Source: Alphaproteobacteria bacterium (GTDB lineage: Bacteria > Pseudomonadota > Alphaproteobacteria > TMED109). From it: 38,074 nt of DNA. A program made the position numbers and the translations under genes. The stretch's first letter is position 1. Every line of letters starts with the position of its first letter. Positions 1-8,709 of this stretch are shown in pieces. The notes under the pieces are model-generated. The model did no database searches, had not been told where the DNA came from, and saw only the letters and a list, made by a program, of their open reading frames with translations. The DNA lies in the NCBI GenBank assembly GCA_022819905.1, contig JAJEGJ010000120.1:1-38074 (forward strand). The letters run 5' to 3'.

Positions 1-111
1 CTCTACCCGGACCGCGACGACCTCGCGAACCATCTCCTGATTGCAGCCACGGAACTCACGACCGACGACGACATCGAGCGCCTGGGCGCCGCCTTCGAGG
101 AGACACTGTGA
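1..111 (+). CDS. gcvPA: Glycine dehydrogenase (decarboxylating) subunit 1, C-terminal end
   Basis: Only the last 36 codons are present, ending in TGA at 109-111. The fragment alone is too short to name by motif. The call rests on its one-base TGATG overlap with gcvPB, since in organisms with a split P protein gcvPA lies directly upstream of gcvPB. The visible end is acidic and helical in character, ending in LGAAFEETL, which fits a gcvPA C-terminus. The rest lies outside the window. Confidence 0.75.
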   Translation, partial: LYPDRDDLANHLLIAATELTTDDDIERLGAAFEETL

Positions 112-1607
112 TGAGCGGCACCCAGTCCGGCGCCCCGGACCGCGCCGAACCTCTCCTGTTCGAGCTCGGGTCGCCGGGCCGGAGCGGCATCGATCTGCCG
201 GCGCCCGCAGGTTGCGCGACACGGCTCGGCTCCGCCGAACGGTCGACAGGAATCGGGCTGCCCGATCTCGACGAAGCGACCGTGGTGCGCCACTACACTC
301 GTCTCAGCCGCCTCAACCACGGAATCGATACCGCCTTCTATCCGCTGGGATCGTGCACGATGAAGCACAATCCCCGGCTCCACGAAAAGCTCGCCCGGCT
401 GCCTGGCTTCGCTGACGTGCACCCGCTGCAGCCGGTCTCCACCGTGCAGGGAGCCCTCACGGTGATCGACGAACTGGCGCGCTGGCTGCGGATCCTCACC
501 GGGTTGCCGGCAGTGGCGATGTGGCCCGCTGCCGGAGCCCACGGAGAGCTGTGCGGCCTGATGGCGATCAGGGCGGCGCATGAAGCCAGGGGCGAGGCAC
601 GCCACCGCATCCTGGTGCCGGATTCCGCCCACGGAACGAACCCGGCGACCGCTGCGTTTTGCGGATTCGAGGTGGAAAAGGTCCAGGAAGGCGCTGACGG
701 GCGCGTCGATACCGCAAGCCTCGAAGCGGCCCTCAGCCCCGACGTTGCCGCCATCATGCTGACCAATCCGAACACCTGCGGCGTGTTCGAATCCGACATT
801 CAGGCAATGGCGGAGGCGACCCATGCCGCGGGGGCCTACTTCTACTGCGATGGCGCCAATTTCAATGCCCTGGTGGGCAAGGTGAAGCCGGGTGATCTGG
901 GCGTGGACGCCATGCACATCAACCTGCACAAGACCTTTTCCACTCCGCACGGCGGCGGCGGCCCAGGCGCCGGTCCGACGGTGCTGTCTGCAGCCCTCGC
1001 GCCGTTTGCGCCGCTGCCGTGGGTCCTGCACGAGGACGGCGGACAGCTTCGCCTGCTGGAGCAGGCCACCGGCCCGGCCGGTGCCAGCTTCGGGCGGCTG
1101 CGGGCTTTCCACGGCCAGATGGGAACCTTCGTGCGCGCCCTGGCGTATTGTCTGAGCTACGGCCGGGAGGGTATCCGGCAGGTTGCCGAGGACGCCGTGC
1201 TCAACGCCAACTACCTGCGCTCGGCGTTGGCTGACACCCTGTCTCCGGCCTACCCGGGACCGTGCATGCACGAGTGCCTGTTCGACGACTCGTTTCTTGA
1301 CGGTACCGGGGTAACCACGCTCGACTTTGCCAAGGCCCTGATTGAGCGTGGATTTCATCCTCCCACGGTCTATTTTCCGTTGGTGGTTTCAGGAGCGCTG
1401 CTGGTGGAGCCCACTGAAACGGAAAGCCGGACCACGCTGGATGCTTTCATCGAGGCTGCCCGCGACCTGGCCGCCCGTGCCCACGGCGCCGAGGCGGGCA
1501 ACTTCGCCGATGCACCCGGGAATGCCCCCCGCCGGCGCGCCGATGAGACCCGGGCCGCCCGGAGTCCCGTGCTCAGATGGAAACCTCCGGCGGCGGAACG
1601 CGGATGA
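111..1607 (+). CDS. gcvPB: Glycine dehydrogenase (decarboxylating) subunit 2
   Basis: This is the PLP-binding half of the glycine cleavage P protein. It decarboxylates glycine and passes the aminomethyl group to lipoylated H protein in the cytoplasm. The PLP lysine is about residue 274, in HINLHKTFSTPHGGGGPG, a hallmark of the family. The early segment RLNHGIDTAFYPLGSCTMKHNP is also typical of subunit 2. The length, about 498 residues, is normal. I chose ATG at 111 because it overlaps the gcvPA stop (TGATG); a GTG at 108 is also in frame. Translational coupling with gcvPA is likely. The last ~30 residues are Arg/Ala/Pro-rich and weakly conserved. Confidence 0.96.
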   Translation: MSGTQSGAPDRAEPLLFELGSPGRSGIDLPAPAGCATRLGSAERSTGIGLPDLDEATVVRHYTRLSRLNHGIDTAFYPLGSCTMKHNPRLHEKLARLPGFADVHPLQPVSTVQGALTVIDELARWLRILTGLPAVAMWPAAGAHGELCGLMAIRAAHEARGEARHRILVPDSAHGTNPATAAFCGFEVEKVQEGADGRVDTASLEAALSPDVAAIMLTNPNTCGVFESDIQAMAEATHAAGAYFYCDGANFNALVGKVKPGDLGVDAMHINLHKTFSTPHGGGGPGAGPTVLSAALAPFAPLPWVLHEDGGQLRLLEQATGPAGASFGRLRAFHGQMGTFVRALAYCLSYGREGIRQVAEDAVLNANYLRSALADTLSPAYPGPCMHECLFDDSFLDGTGVTTLDFAKALIERGFHPPTVYFPLVVSGALLVEPTETESRTTLDAFIEAARDLAARAHGAEAGNFADAPGNAPRRRADETRAARSPVLRWKPPAAERG

Positions 1608-1625
1608 GTACGCTCACCTGACGCC

Positions 1626-3821
1626 TTGACATTGGCTGCCCTATGTCTCAAGTGGCCTGCCTCTAGGCGCCACACTGCCAACCCTGTCGCTACCTTGATC
1701 GCCGTCTCCCATTGCACTCGCCGCGTCTGCGGCACGATTTGCCTGGTCCTGGCCCTCGGCCTGCCCGCGCCTGCTGCGGCCGACGCGACGGCCGATGCTG
1801 CCTCCGACTGGAGCGACGGCGAATCCTGGCGGACGCGAATCGTTTCGGCCGTGACGGCGACCGGATCCCGCCCGACGCTCCCGCTCGGTCTGCAGGTGGA
1901 ACTTGACGACGGCTGGCACATCTACTGGCGAAGCCCGGGCGAAGCCGGACTGCCACCCACCCTCAGCATCGGCCCTGATTCGGAAAATGTCGCGTCCGTC
2001 GAATTCGTGTGGCCCGCCCCCGAGCAGTCGGTCGAGCAGGGGCAGCTGGTCACGCGCACCTACGCGGGGAACGTGCTCATCCCAATTCGCCTCCACGTCG
2101 AGGAGCCCGGTCGGCCGACCACGCTCGATGCCGGAATCGACTACCAGGTCTGCGCTCAGATTTGCATCCCCGTGCGAGCCGACGCGTTACTGCACCTGCC
2201 GGCCGGATCCGCTCCCCCCAGTCCCCATGCCCGGATCATCGCCGAGGCGGAAGCGCGCGTCCCGGGCCCGCCGCAGGCGGCCGGTTTCGAGCGACTGAAC
2301 GCCGCCTTCGACGGGGTCCGCACGGTCCACGTCACGGCGGACAGCATGTTCGAACTGGATACGTCGCCGGAGCAGATTGTCGCCCTCCTCGAGGGTCCGG
2401 AGGGAATCTTCTTCCGCAGTGACCGCGCGACCGTCTCGGCCGACGGGAAGACAGTCACGGTCGATGTCGACGTCCTGCCCCCGTTCGATGCCGAGCGACT
2501 CGAAGGAGCCGACCTCGGTGTCACCCTGATCACGGGCGCGGCCAACGCACATCGCGAGCTCGTCCTCGCCGGGGCGCCGGCCGCGACCGGCGGCGACCTG
2601 ACGCTCGGCGTCGCGTTTCTGCTGGCCCTGCTCGGAGGCCTGATCCTGAACCTGATGCCGTGCGTGCTGCCGGTACTCGGAATCAAGATTGCCCGGTTGA
2701 TCGACGCGGCTGGGCGAGACCGGGCGGTCGTCTCCGCAAGTTTTCTTGCAACGGCAGCCGGCATCGTGGCGTCGTTCGGCCTGCTTGCCCTTCTGGTCGC
2801 CGCGATTCGGGCGGCGGGCCTGACTGCCGGTTGGGGGTTCCAGTTCCAGGTACCCGGGTTCATCGCATTCCTTGCGGTGATCGTGCTGCTGTTCGCGGCA
2901 GTTCTGGCTGGTATCTGCGACATCCGGCTGCCCGTCCGGGTGAACCGATGGTTCCTGGCCGCCGGCGGCGACGCAAAGGGGCGCGCCGGCGCGTTCGCGG
3001 AGGGTGCGTTTGCCACCGTTCTGGCCACGCCGTGCACCGCACCCGTGGTCGGCACCGCGGTGGGCTTCGCGCTCACGCGCGGCTTCGGCGACATCCTGCT
3101 CGTGTTCCTGGGCCTCGGACTGGGCATGGCCGTCCCATGGCTGCTGGTCGCCATCCGGCCGGGCCTCCTTGGCACCTTGCCCCGACCCGGCCCCTGGATG
3201 GGACGCCTCAAGCTGGTGCTGGCGCTCATGCTCCTTGGCACGGCCCTCTGGCTGCTGTCCGTATTGCACTCGGCGGCCGGGGTCATCCCGACGGCTGTCG
3301 TCGCAGGACTGAGCGGGCTCGCGGTGCTCGCCTTTGCGGCCAGGACAGCCGAGCGGATCGTCCCGGTCGCGCGGGGCGCGGGCCTGGCGGCGCTGGTGCT
3401 GGCGGTTCTGTACCCGGCCATGGCCGGGTACACGGGGCCTGGCGACCGGATGCCGACCAGCGACCCGCTTTGGCTGCCGCTGAGCCCCGCGGCGGTGCCC
3501 GACTTGGCCGCCAACCAGGTCCTCCTAGTGGACGTGACCGCGGATTGGTGCGTGACCTGCGTCGTGAACAAACGCCTGGTGCTCGACCGACCGCCAGTGC
3601 GCGACCTCCTGGAGGCAGGCGACATCGTCGGGCTGCGAGGTGACTGGACCCTGCCCGATCCGGATATCGCCGCCTACCTGGCGCAACACCAGCGACTGGG
3701 AGTCCCGTTCAACGCCGTGTACGGACCGGCCCTTCCGGAGGGCGAGGTCCTGCCGGAACTGTTGACCGCGGATGCGATCATCGAAGCCGTCCAACGCGCC
3801 AAACGGGCAAAGGTCAGGTAA
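1626..3821 (+). CDS. DsbD/ScsB-type thiol:disulfide interchange protein
   Basis: This protein would move electrons from cytoplasmic thioredoxin across the inner membrane to periplasmic thiol partners. In order it shows a signal peptide, a periplasmic DsbC/ScsB-like domain with a Cys pair in YQVCAQICIPV, and a multi-spanning DsbD core. The core has its two redox cysteines at about 346 (LMPCVLPV) and 470 (TPCTAP). A C-terminal thioredoxin-like domain carries CVTC at 642-645 in DVTADWCVTC. All three redox pairs are intact. The start is uncertain: TTG 1626 gives the longest form, while TTG 1695 would start just before the Arg-containing signal peptide. It sits 18 nt after gcvPB and just before a peroxiredoxin, which suggests a thiol-redox pair. 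The ScsB-like form is distinct from classical DsbD, so I give no symbol. Confidence 0.9.
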   Translation: MTLAALCLKWPASRRHTANPVATLIAVSHCTRRVCGTICLVLALGLPAPAAADATADAASDWSDGESWRTRIVSAVTATGSRPTLPLGLQVELDDGWHIYWRSPGEAGLPPTLSIGPDSENVASVEFVWPAPEQSVEQGQLVTRTYAGNVLIPIRLHVEEPGRPTTLDAGIDYQVCAQICIPVRADALLHLPAGSAPPSPHARIIAEAEARVPGPPQAAGFERLNAAFDGVRTVHVTADSMFELDTSPEQIVALLEGPEGIFFRSDRATVSADGKTVTVDVDVLPPFDAERLEGADLGVTLITGAANAHRELVLAGAPAATGGDLTLGVAFLLALLGGLILNLMPCVLPVLGIKIARLIDAAGRDRAVVSASFLATAAGIVASFGLLALLVAAIRAAGLTAGWGFQFQVPGFIAFLAVIVLLFAAVLAGICDIRLPVRVNRWFLAAGGDAKGRAGAFAEGAFATVLATPCTAPVVGTAVGFALTRGFGDILLVFLGLGLGMAVPWLLVAIRPGLLGTLPRPGPWMGRLKLVLALMLLGTALWLLSVLHSAAGVIPTAVVAGLSGLAVLAFAARTAERIVPVARGAGLAALVLAVLYPAMAGYTGPGDRMPTSDPLWLPLSPAAVPDLAANQVLLVDVTADWCVTCVVNKRLVLDRPPVRDLLEAGDIVGLRGDWTLPDPDIAAYLAQHQRLGVPFNAVYGPALPEGEVLPELLTADAIIEAVQRAKRAKVR

Positions 3822-3897
3822 CCTGCAGTCCGCTGCTCCGGAGCGGCCGCCTGGTCCCTCTCCGGCTCGTGCCACCAATCAAACCCGGGAGGCTCCG

Positions 3898-4380
3898 ATA
3901 CCCATCTCTACTGGTGATTCCATCCCCGCTGCCACGCTCCGCCGCCTCAGCGCGGACGGCATGGAAGAAGTGTCCACGACCGCGTTCTTCGGCGACCGCA
4001 AGGTGGTCCTGTTCTCGGTGCCCGGCGCATTTACGCCCACCTGTTCCGTTCAGCATCTGCCCGGCTTCGTGCAGAACGCCGATGCGATCAAGGCGAAGGG
4101 GGTCGACGAGATCGTCTGCATCGCGGTCAATGACGCGTTCGTGATGGACGCCTGGGGGAAGAGCCAGAACACCGGCGATTCGGTTACGCTGCTGGCCGAC
4201 GGGAACGGCGAATTCACGCAGGCCCTCGGTCTAGGACTGGACGGAACCGGGTTCGGGCTCGGCCAGCGCAGCCAGCGATTCGCGATGGTCGTGGAGAACG
4301 GCACGGTCGCCCACCTTGCCGTCGAGGAGGCCGGCGCATTCGAAGTGTCAAGCGCCGAGCGAATTCTCGCCGTACTTTGA
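3898..4380 (+). CDS. Prx5-type peroxiredoxin, apparent ATA start
   Basis: This is an atypical thiol peroxidase that reduces hydrogen peroxide and alkyl peroxides. The peroxidatic Cys is at residue 49 in PGAFTPTCS, and the supporting Arg is in RSQRFAM (about 127). There is no in-frame ATG, GTG or TTG near the domain start; the nearest ATG (3772) lies 50 codons inside the DsbD-type gene. ATA at 3898 follows a GGGAGG Shine-Dalgarno (3887-3892) by 5 nt. It gives a 160-residue protein beginning MPISTGDSIPAATL, which matches the usual family length and N-terminus. ATC at 3904 is the alternative. A mutated start, a sequencing error or true AUA initiation are all possible. Confidence 0.88.
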   Translation: MPISTGDSIPAATLRRLSADGMEEVSTTAFFGDRKVVLFSVPGAFTPTCSVQHLPGFVQNADAIKAKGVDEIVCIAVNDAFVMDAWGKSQNTGDSVTLLADGNGEFTQALGLGLDGTGFGLGQRSQRFAMVVENGTVAHLAVEEAGAFEVSSAERILAVL

Positions 4381-4422
4381 GGCCCCTGCGCCTCCCCATG
4401 ACCCCCCCGGGGCAAGCCGCCG

Positions 4423-6078
4423 ATGAGTGAGTCTTCTGGCCCGCCTCCCGAGCGGGAAGCCATGGAGTTCGACGTGGTGATCGTGGGCGCCGGGCCAGCC
4501 GGCCTCGCTGCCGCCATCCGACTGCGCCAGCTCGCCGACGAGTCCGGTCGGGATATTTCCGTATGCGTCGTGGAGAAGGCTTCCGAAGTCGGCGCCCACA
4601 CGCTGTCAGGTGCAATCCTCGACCCCCGCGGCCTCGACGAACTCATTCCGGACTGGCGCGCGCTCGACACGCCGGTACAGACCCAGGTCAGCGAGGAACG
4701 GCTCCTGTTCCTGGGCGCCAGAAGCGGCTTCACCTGGCCGCACGCCCTCCTGCCGCCGGCGATGCGGAACGACGGCAACTACATCATCAGTCTCGGCAAC
4801 CTATGCCGCTGGCTGGCGGGTACGGCCGAGAGCATGGGGGCCGCGGTCTTCCCCGGCTTCGCGGCGACCGAACTACTCACGGATGGGGACCGGGTTTCGG
4901 GGGTTGCGACCGGGGACATGGGGCTCGCAGCGGACGGTTCGCGCGGCCCGGCGTGGCAGCCCGGTGTCGAGCTCCGGGGCACTTTTACGCTCCTTGCCGA
5001 AGGTTGCCGCGGCAGTCTCGGCAAGCAGGTCATCGGGCGGTTCGGGCTTGATCGGGACTGCGAACACCAGACATACGGCCTCGGACTGAAGGAGCTCTGG
5101 CAGGTCGCTCCGGAGCGTCACCAGCCCGGACTCGTCCTCCACAGTGCGGGATGGCCATTGCCCGGTGATACGTACGGCGGGTCGTTCCTGTATCACCTGG
5201 AGGACCGTCAGGTGGCCGTCGGGTTCGTGATCGGGCTCGATTATTCGAATCCGCACCTCAGCCCATTTGGCGAGTTCCAGCGGTTCAAGACACATCCCGC
5301 GATCCGGCCGACGTTCGAAGGCGGCAAGCGCATCGCATACGGCGCGCGTGCCCTCAACGAGGGCGGGCCACAGAGCCTCCCCCGCCTGGTCTTCCCGGGC
5401 GGCGCACTGCTCGGCTGCGACGCGGGCACCCTGAATGTTCCCCGCCTCAAAGGCACGCACACAGCCATCAAGTCCGGCATGTGTGCGGCTGAGGCGGTCG
5501 CCCGGGCCCTGGCCGATGGCACCGGGGACTGTGCGGCCTACGACACCGAATTCCGCGCTTCGTGGGCCTATCGTGAGCTCGTTCGGGGCCGGAACGTGCG
5601 CCCCGGATTTCGCTACGGGCGGTTTTGGGGGACGGTCCTCGCCGGAATCGACCAGATTCTGCTCCGTGGCCGGGCGCCGTGGACTCTCCGCCACGGCAAG
5701 CCCGACCACGCCAGCCTGGAAGATGCCGCTTCGGCACGACCGATCACCTATCCGAAGCCGGACGGCGAGATCACGTTCGACCGCCTGACCAACGTTGCCT
5801 TCTCCGGAACGAACCACGAGGAGGGCCAACCGTGCCACCTGCAGCTCGCGGATTCGGATGTTCCCCTGAGCGTGAACCTGGCCCGGTACGACGGGCCTGA
5901 GCAGCGGTACTGTCCCGCCGGCGTCTACGAGTTCGTGGTCGAACAGGGCGAGCAGCAGCTGCGGATCAATGCGCCCAACTGCCTGCACTGCAAGGCGTGT
6001 GACATCAAGGATCCGACGCAGAACATTACGTGGGTTCCGCCGCAGGGCGGCGAGGGCCCGCGGTATCCCAACATGTGA
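4423..6078 (+). CDS. Electron transfer flavoprotein-ubiquinone oxidoreductase
   Basis: This is a membrane-associated flavoprotein that passes electrons from reduced ETF, fed by acyl-CoA and dimethylglycine-type dehydrogenases, to ubiquinone. An N-terminal FAD dinucleotide fold (FDVVIVGAGPAGLAAAIRL, about 16-34) is followed by the ETF-QO FAD/quinone domain. A C-terminal 4Fe-4S ferredoxin-like domain has cysteines at about 497, 520, 523 and 526 (RYCPAGVYEF and CLHCKACDIKDP). The end TWVPPQGGEGPRYPNM is nearly invariant in the family. The length of 551 residues is full. ATG 4423 is used; ATG 4462 is a shorter option. No ETF alpha/beta genes are next to it here. Confidence 0.97.
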   Translation: MSESSGPPPEREAMEFDVVIVGAGPAGLAAAIRLRQLADESGRDISVCVVEKASEVGAHTLSGAILDPRGLDELIPDWRALDTPVQTQVSEERLLFLGARSGFTWPHALLPPAMRNDGNYIISLGNLCRWLAGTAESMGAAVFPGFAATELLTDGDRVSGVATGDMGLAADGSRGPAWQPGVELRGTFTLLAEGCRGSLGKQVIGRFGLDRDCEHQTYGLGLKELWQVAPERHQPGLVLHSAGWPLPGDTYGGSFLYHLEDRQVAVGFVIGLDYSNPHLSPFGEFQRFKTHPAIRPTFEGGKRIAYGARALNEGGPQSLPRLVFPGGALLGCDAGTLNVPRLKGTHTAIKSGMCAAEAVARALADGTGDCAAYDTEFRASWAYRELVRGRNVRPGFRYGRFWGTVLAGIDQILLRGRAPWTLRHGKPDHASLEDAASARPITYPKPDGEITFDRLTNVAFSGTNHEEGQPCHLQLADSDVPLSVNLARYDGPEQRYCPAGVYEFVVEQGEQQLRINAPNCLHCKACDIKDPTQNITWVPPQGGEGPRYPNM

Positions 6079-6086
6079 ACTCCAAC

Positions 6087-7220
6087 ATGCGCACCTTTGT
6101 TCTCACTTTCCTGCTGGCCGGGCTGGCAGTGTTCGGTACCGCCGACTCGGTTGCAGATGAACGTCTCGCCACCATTCGCCTGCCCGACGGATTCGTCATC
6201 GAGCCGTTTGCAGAAGTCCCCAATGCACGACAGATGGCCTGGGGGGAGCGGGGCACGCTCTTCGTCGGTACCCGCCGGGACGGGCGTGTGTTTGCGGTGA
6301 CCGATGATGACGGCGACGGCCGGGGGGAACGCGTTCGCGAGATCGCGTCAGGCCTGCAAATGCCGAGCGGCGTCGCGTTCCGCGACGGCGCTCTCTACGT
6401 GGGTGCCGTGAGCACCATCCTGCGCTTCGATGACATCGAGGCCAGGTTGGACAATCCGCCGGCTCCTGTCGTCGTGACAGATCGGCTCCCGTCGGACCAA
6501 CACCACGGCTGGAAGGTTCTGGGCTTCGGGCCGGACGGTTATCTCTACGCCCCGGTCGGCGCACCCTGCAATGTCTGCCGGGTCGACGGCTACTACGGCA
6601 GTGTGCTCCGGATGCGCCCCGACGGTTCGGAGATCGAGGTCTATGCGCGGGGCGTGCGCAATTCGGTCGGGCTGGCGTGGCATCCGGTCACCGGTGAGCT
6701 GTGGTTCACCGACAACGGGCGGGACCATCTCGGCGATGATCTTCCGCCATGTGAACTCAATCGGGCTCGGGAAAGCGGCCTCCATTACGGGTTCCCCTTC
6801 TGTCACGCCGGCACTCTCATGGACCCGAACCTGGGAGGCGACGGGGAATGCACCGCTTCAGAACCCCCCGCGCAGGCCCTGGGTCCGCACGTGGCGCCGC
6901 TCGGCCTCGCCATCCACTCCGGAACCAACGTGCCGGACAGCTATCGTGGCGCGGTATTCATCGCGGAACATGGATCCTGGAACCGCACCCGGAAGATCGG
7001 CTACCGGATCACCGTCGTGCGGCTCGCTGATGATCACCGAACCGCGCTGGGCTACGAGACATTTGCCGATGGGTGGCTCAAGAACGAGCGGGCCTGGGGC
7101 AGGCCGGCCGATGTCCTCGAGGCGCCTGACGGTTCCCTCATGGTGTCCGATGACACGGCGGGGAAGGTCTACCGAATCCGCTACGTGGGCGACATGACAA
7201 CGGCCGCCGACCGAAGCTGA
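6087..7220 (+). CDS. Sorbosone/glucose dehydrogenase-like periplasmic beta-propeller protein
   Basis: This is a soluble six-bladed propeller of the glucose/sorbosone dehydrogenase family, whose members oxidise sugars using PQQ. A signal peptide (MRTFVLTFLLAGLAVFG) implies periplasmic location. Propeller motifs include LPSDQHHGWKVLGFGPDGYLY, YARGVRNSVGLAWHPVTGELWFTDNGRD and IAEHGSWNRTRKIGYR. The ATG at 6087 is preferred because it starts the signal peptide and lies 8 nt after the ETF-QO stop; an in-frame upstream start would overlap that gene. The substrate is unknown, and PQQ synthesis genes are not in this window. The length of 377 residues is normal. Confidence 0.9.
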   Translation: MRTFVLTFLLAGLAVFGTADSVADERLATIRLPDGFVIEPFAEVPNARQMAWGERGTLFVGTRRDGRVFAVTDDDGDGRGERVREIASGLQMPSGVAFRDGALYVGAVSTILRFDDIEARLDNPPAPVVVTDRLPSDQHHGWKVLGFGPDGYLYAPVGAPCNVCRVDGYYGSVLRMRPDGSEIEVYARGVRNSVGLAWHPVTGELWFTDNGRDHLGDDLPPCELNRARESGLHYGFPFCHAGTLMDPNLGGDGECTASEPPAQALGPHVAPLGLAIHSGTNVPDSYRGAVFIAEHGSWNRTRKIGYRITVVRLADDHRTALGYETFADGWLKNERAWGRPADVLEAPDGSLMVSDDTAGKVYRIRYVGDMTTAADRS

Positions 7221-7226
7221 CCGCCC

Positions 7227-8666
7227 CTACTCGCTTTCGACCTGCGTCCCGTCAGGATAGGTGGTGACGGTCCGGCCCGTCGCCGCGCCGCTTTCGAAGG
7301 TCGCCTCGAGCTTCACCCCGTTGGCGTACGTCAGAATCCCGGGGCCGTGGAAGTTGCCGTTCTGGAAGCCGCCCTCGTACCGGGTCCCGTCCGCGTAGAC
7401 GAGCACGCCCTCCCCTGTTTGCTGACCGCCTGAGATCGCGCCTTCGTACCGCGTCCCGTCCGAATAGACGAGCGTGGCCTGCCCTTCCAGCTGTTTCCCG
7501 TTTTCGTACGTCCCGGCGAACGTATTTCCGTCCGGATGCGCGTACCTGCCCTCGCCGTGAAACTGGTTGTTCAGGAAGGCACCGTCGTAGGTCGCTCCAC
7601 TCGCGAACCGGAATGTGCCCTGGCCTTCGCGCTGGCCGTTGACGAACCCGCCTTCGTAGGTCGACCCGTCGGCGAACTGAAACACGCCGTGCCCTTCGCG
7701 CTGGCCGTCGACGAACTCGCCCTCGTACGTGGCACCGTCGGCGAGTGTCAGTTTGCCGCTACCGGACATGGTTCCAGCGGCAAAGCTCCCTACGTAGGTT
7801 CCGCCATTGGCGAACGTCAGCGTGCCGGTGCCGGCCATGACGTCGTCCGCAAATGTCCCGGCGTAGACGTTACCGTTAGCAAACGTTAACGTGCCGGTGC
7901 CGTGCCGGCGGCCGTTCTCATAGGTCCCCGAGTACGTCGCCTCTCCGGGGTGCGTGTACGTGCCTTCACCGTGAAACTGGTTGTCGCGAAACGAGCCCTC
8001 GTAGCTCCTGCCGTCGGCGAACCGGTACTCCCCCTGGCCGGTGCGGCGTCCGGCCACAAAGTCGCCTTCGTACACGTCGCCGCCCTGAAGCGTGAGCTTG
8101 CCGAATCCGTTCGGCTGGCCTTCCGTGAACCCCCCCTCATACCGGCTTCCGTCCGCGTACACCCGTGTCCCGCTGCGGCGTTCGCCGTGCTCGTAGGTGC
8201 CGGCGAACGTGCTGCCGTCCGGATGCCGATACGTACCCTCGCCGTGAAACTGGTCGTTCTCGAATGCACCCTCGTACTGGGCTCCGTCCGCGAACTCCTG
8301 CAGGCCCTGGCCCGACCGGACGCCGTCCCGGAAGTCCCCCTCGTACCGGGAACCGTCCGCGTACCGGAAGATCCCTCGCCCGTCTTGCCTGCCCTCTACG
8401 AAATCGCCCTCGTAGCTGTTTCCGTTCGTGTACGTGAGGGTCCCAGTGCCGTGCATGACGCCACCGCGTATCTGGCCAATGTAGTGGCTCCCGTCCGCAA
8501 AGCGGATTTCACCTTGGCGCTCGGCCGTGGCGGGGACCGGCGGGGGGGGCGGAGGGGCTGGCGCCTCGACTCCTTCGGTTGCTTCCTGAGCGTGCGCAGG
8601 CGATGCGCTCCAGGCACCGAGGACAACGCATAGCGCGCCAAGGATCTGTGCAGCTAGCAGAGGCAT
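7227..8666 (-). CDS. Exported MORN-repeat protein, about 18 repeats
   Basis: A signal peptide (MPLLAAQILGALCVVLGAW...SPAHA) is followed by a short Pro-rich linker containing a run of six prolines. About 18 tandem MORN repeats of 23 residues then run to the C-terminus, each with the YEGxFxxGxxxGxGxxxxADG pattern. There is no catalytic domain. MORN repeats in bacteria are thought to form elongated beta-sheet scaffolds and sometimes bind lipid or protein partners; no specific role can be assigned. The ATG at 8666 was chosen because it starts the signal peptide; an upstream in-frame start would extend into lpxC. It lies 43 nt downstream of lpxC on the same strand, so co-transcription is likely and suggests an envelope role. 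Confidence 0.93.
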   Translation of the reverse strand: MPLLAAQILGALCVVLGAWSASPAHAQEATEGVEAPAPPPPPPVPATAERQGEIRFADGSHYIGQIRGGVMHGTGTLTYTNGNSYEGDFVEGRQDGRGIFRYADGSRYEGDFRDGVRSGQGLQEFADGAQYEGAFENDQFHGEGTYRHPDGSTFAGTYEHGERRSGTRVYADGSRYEGGFTEGQPNGFGKLTLQGGDVYEGDFVAGRRTGQGEYRFADGRSYEGSFRDNQFHGEGTYTHPGEATYSGTYENGRRHGTGTLTFANGNVYAGTFADDVMAGTGTLTFANGGTYVGSFAAGTMSGSGKLTLADGATYEGEFVDGQREGHGVFQFADGSTYEGGFVNGQREGQGTFRFASGATYDGAFLNNQFHGEGRYAHPDGNTFAGTYENGKQLEGQATLVYSDGTRYEGAISGGQQTGEGVLVYADGTRYEGGFQNGNFHGPGILTYANGVKLEATFESGAATGRTVTTYPDGTQVESE

Positions 8667-8709
8667 GCGGCGGAGTGTAACCGATGCGAAGCCTTGGCGA
8701 GAACTTGAT

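Noticed and set aside
3-1358. 451-codon minus-strand frame opposite gcvPB
   Set aside because: Antisense shadow of gcvPB; composition is Arg/Gly/His-rich noise.
2156-3625. Long minus-strand open frame (489 codons) opposite the DsbD-type gene
   Set aside because: It is antisense to a well-supported gene, Arg/Ser/Pro-rich and matches no family. Long antisense frames are expected at this GC content.
7536-8633. Plus-strand frames opposite the MORN gene
   Set aside because: They are periodic only because the MORN repeats are; no independent start or domain.
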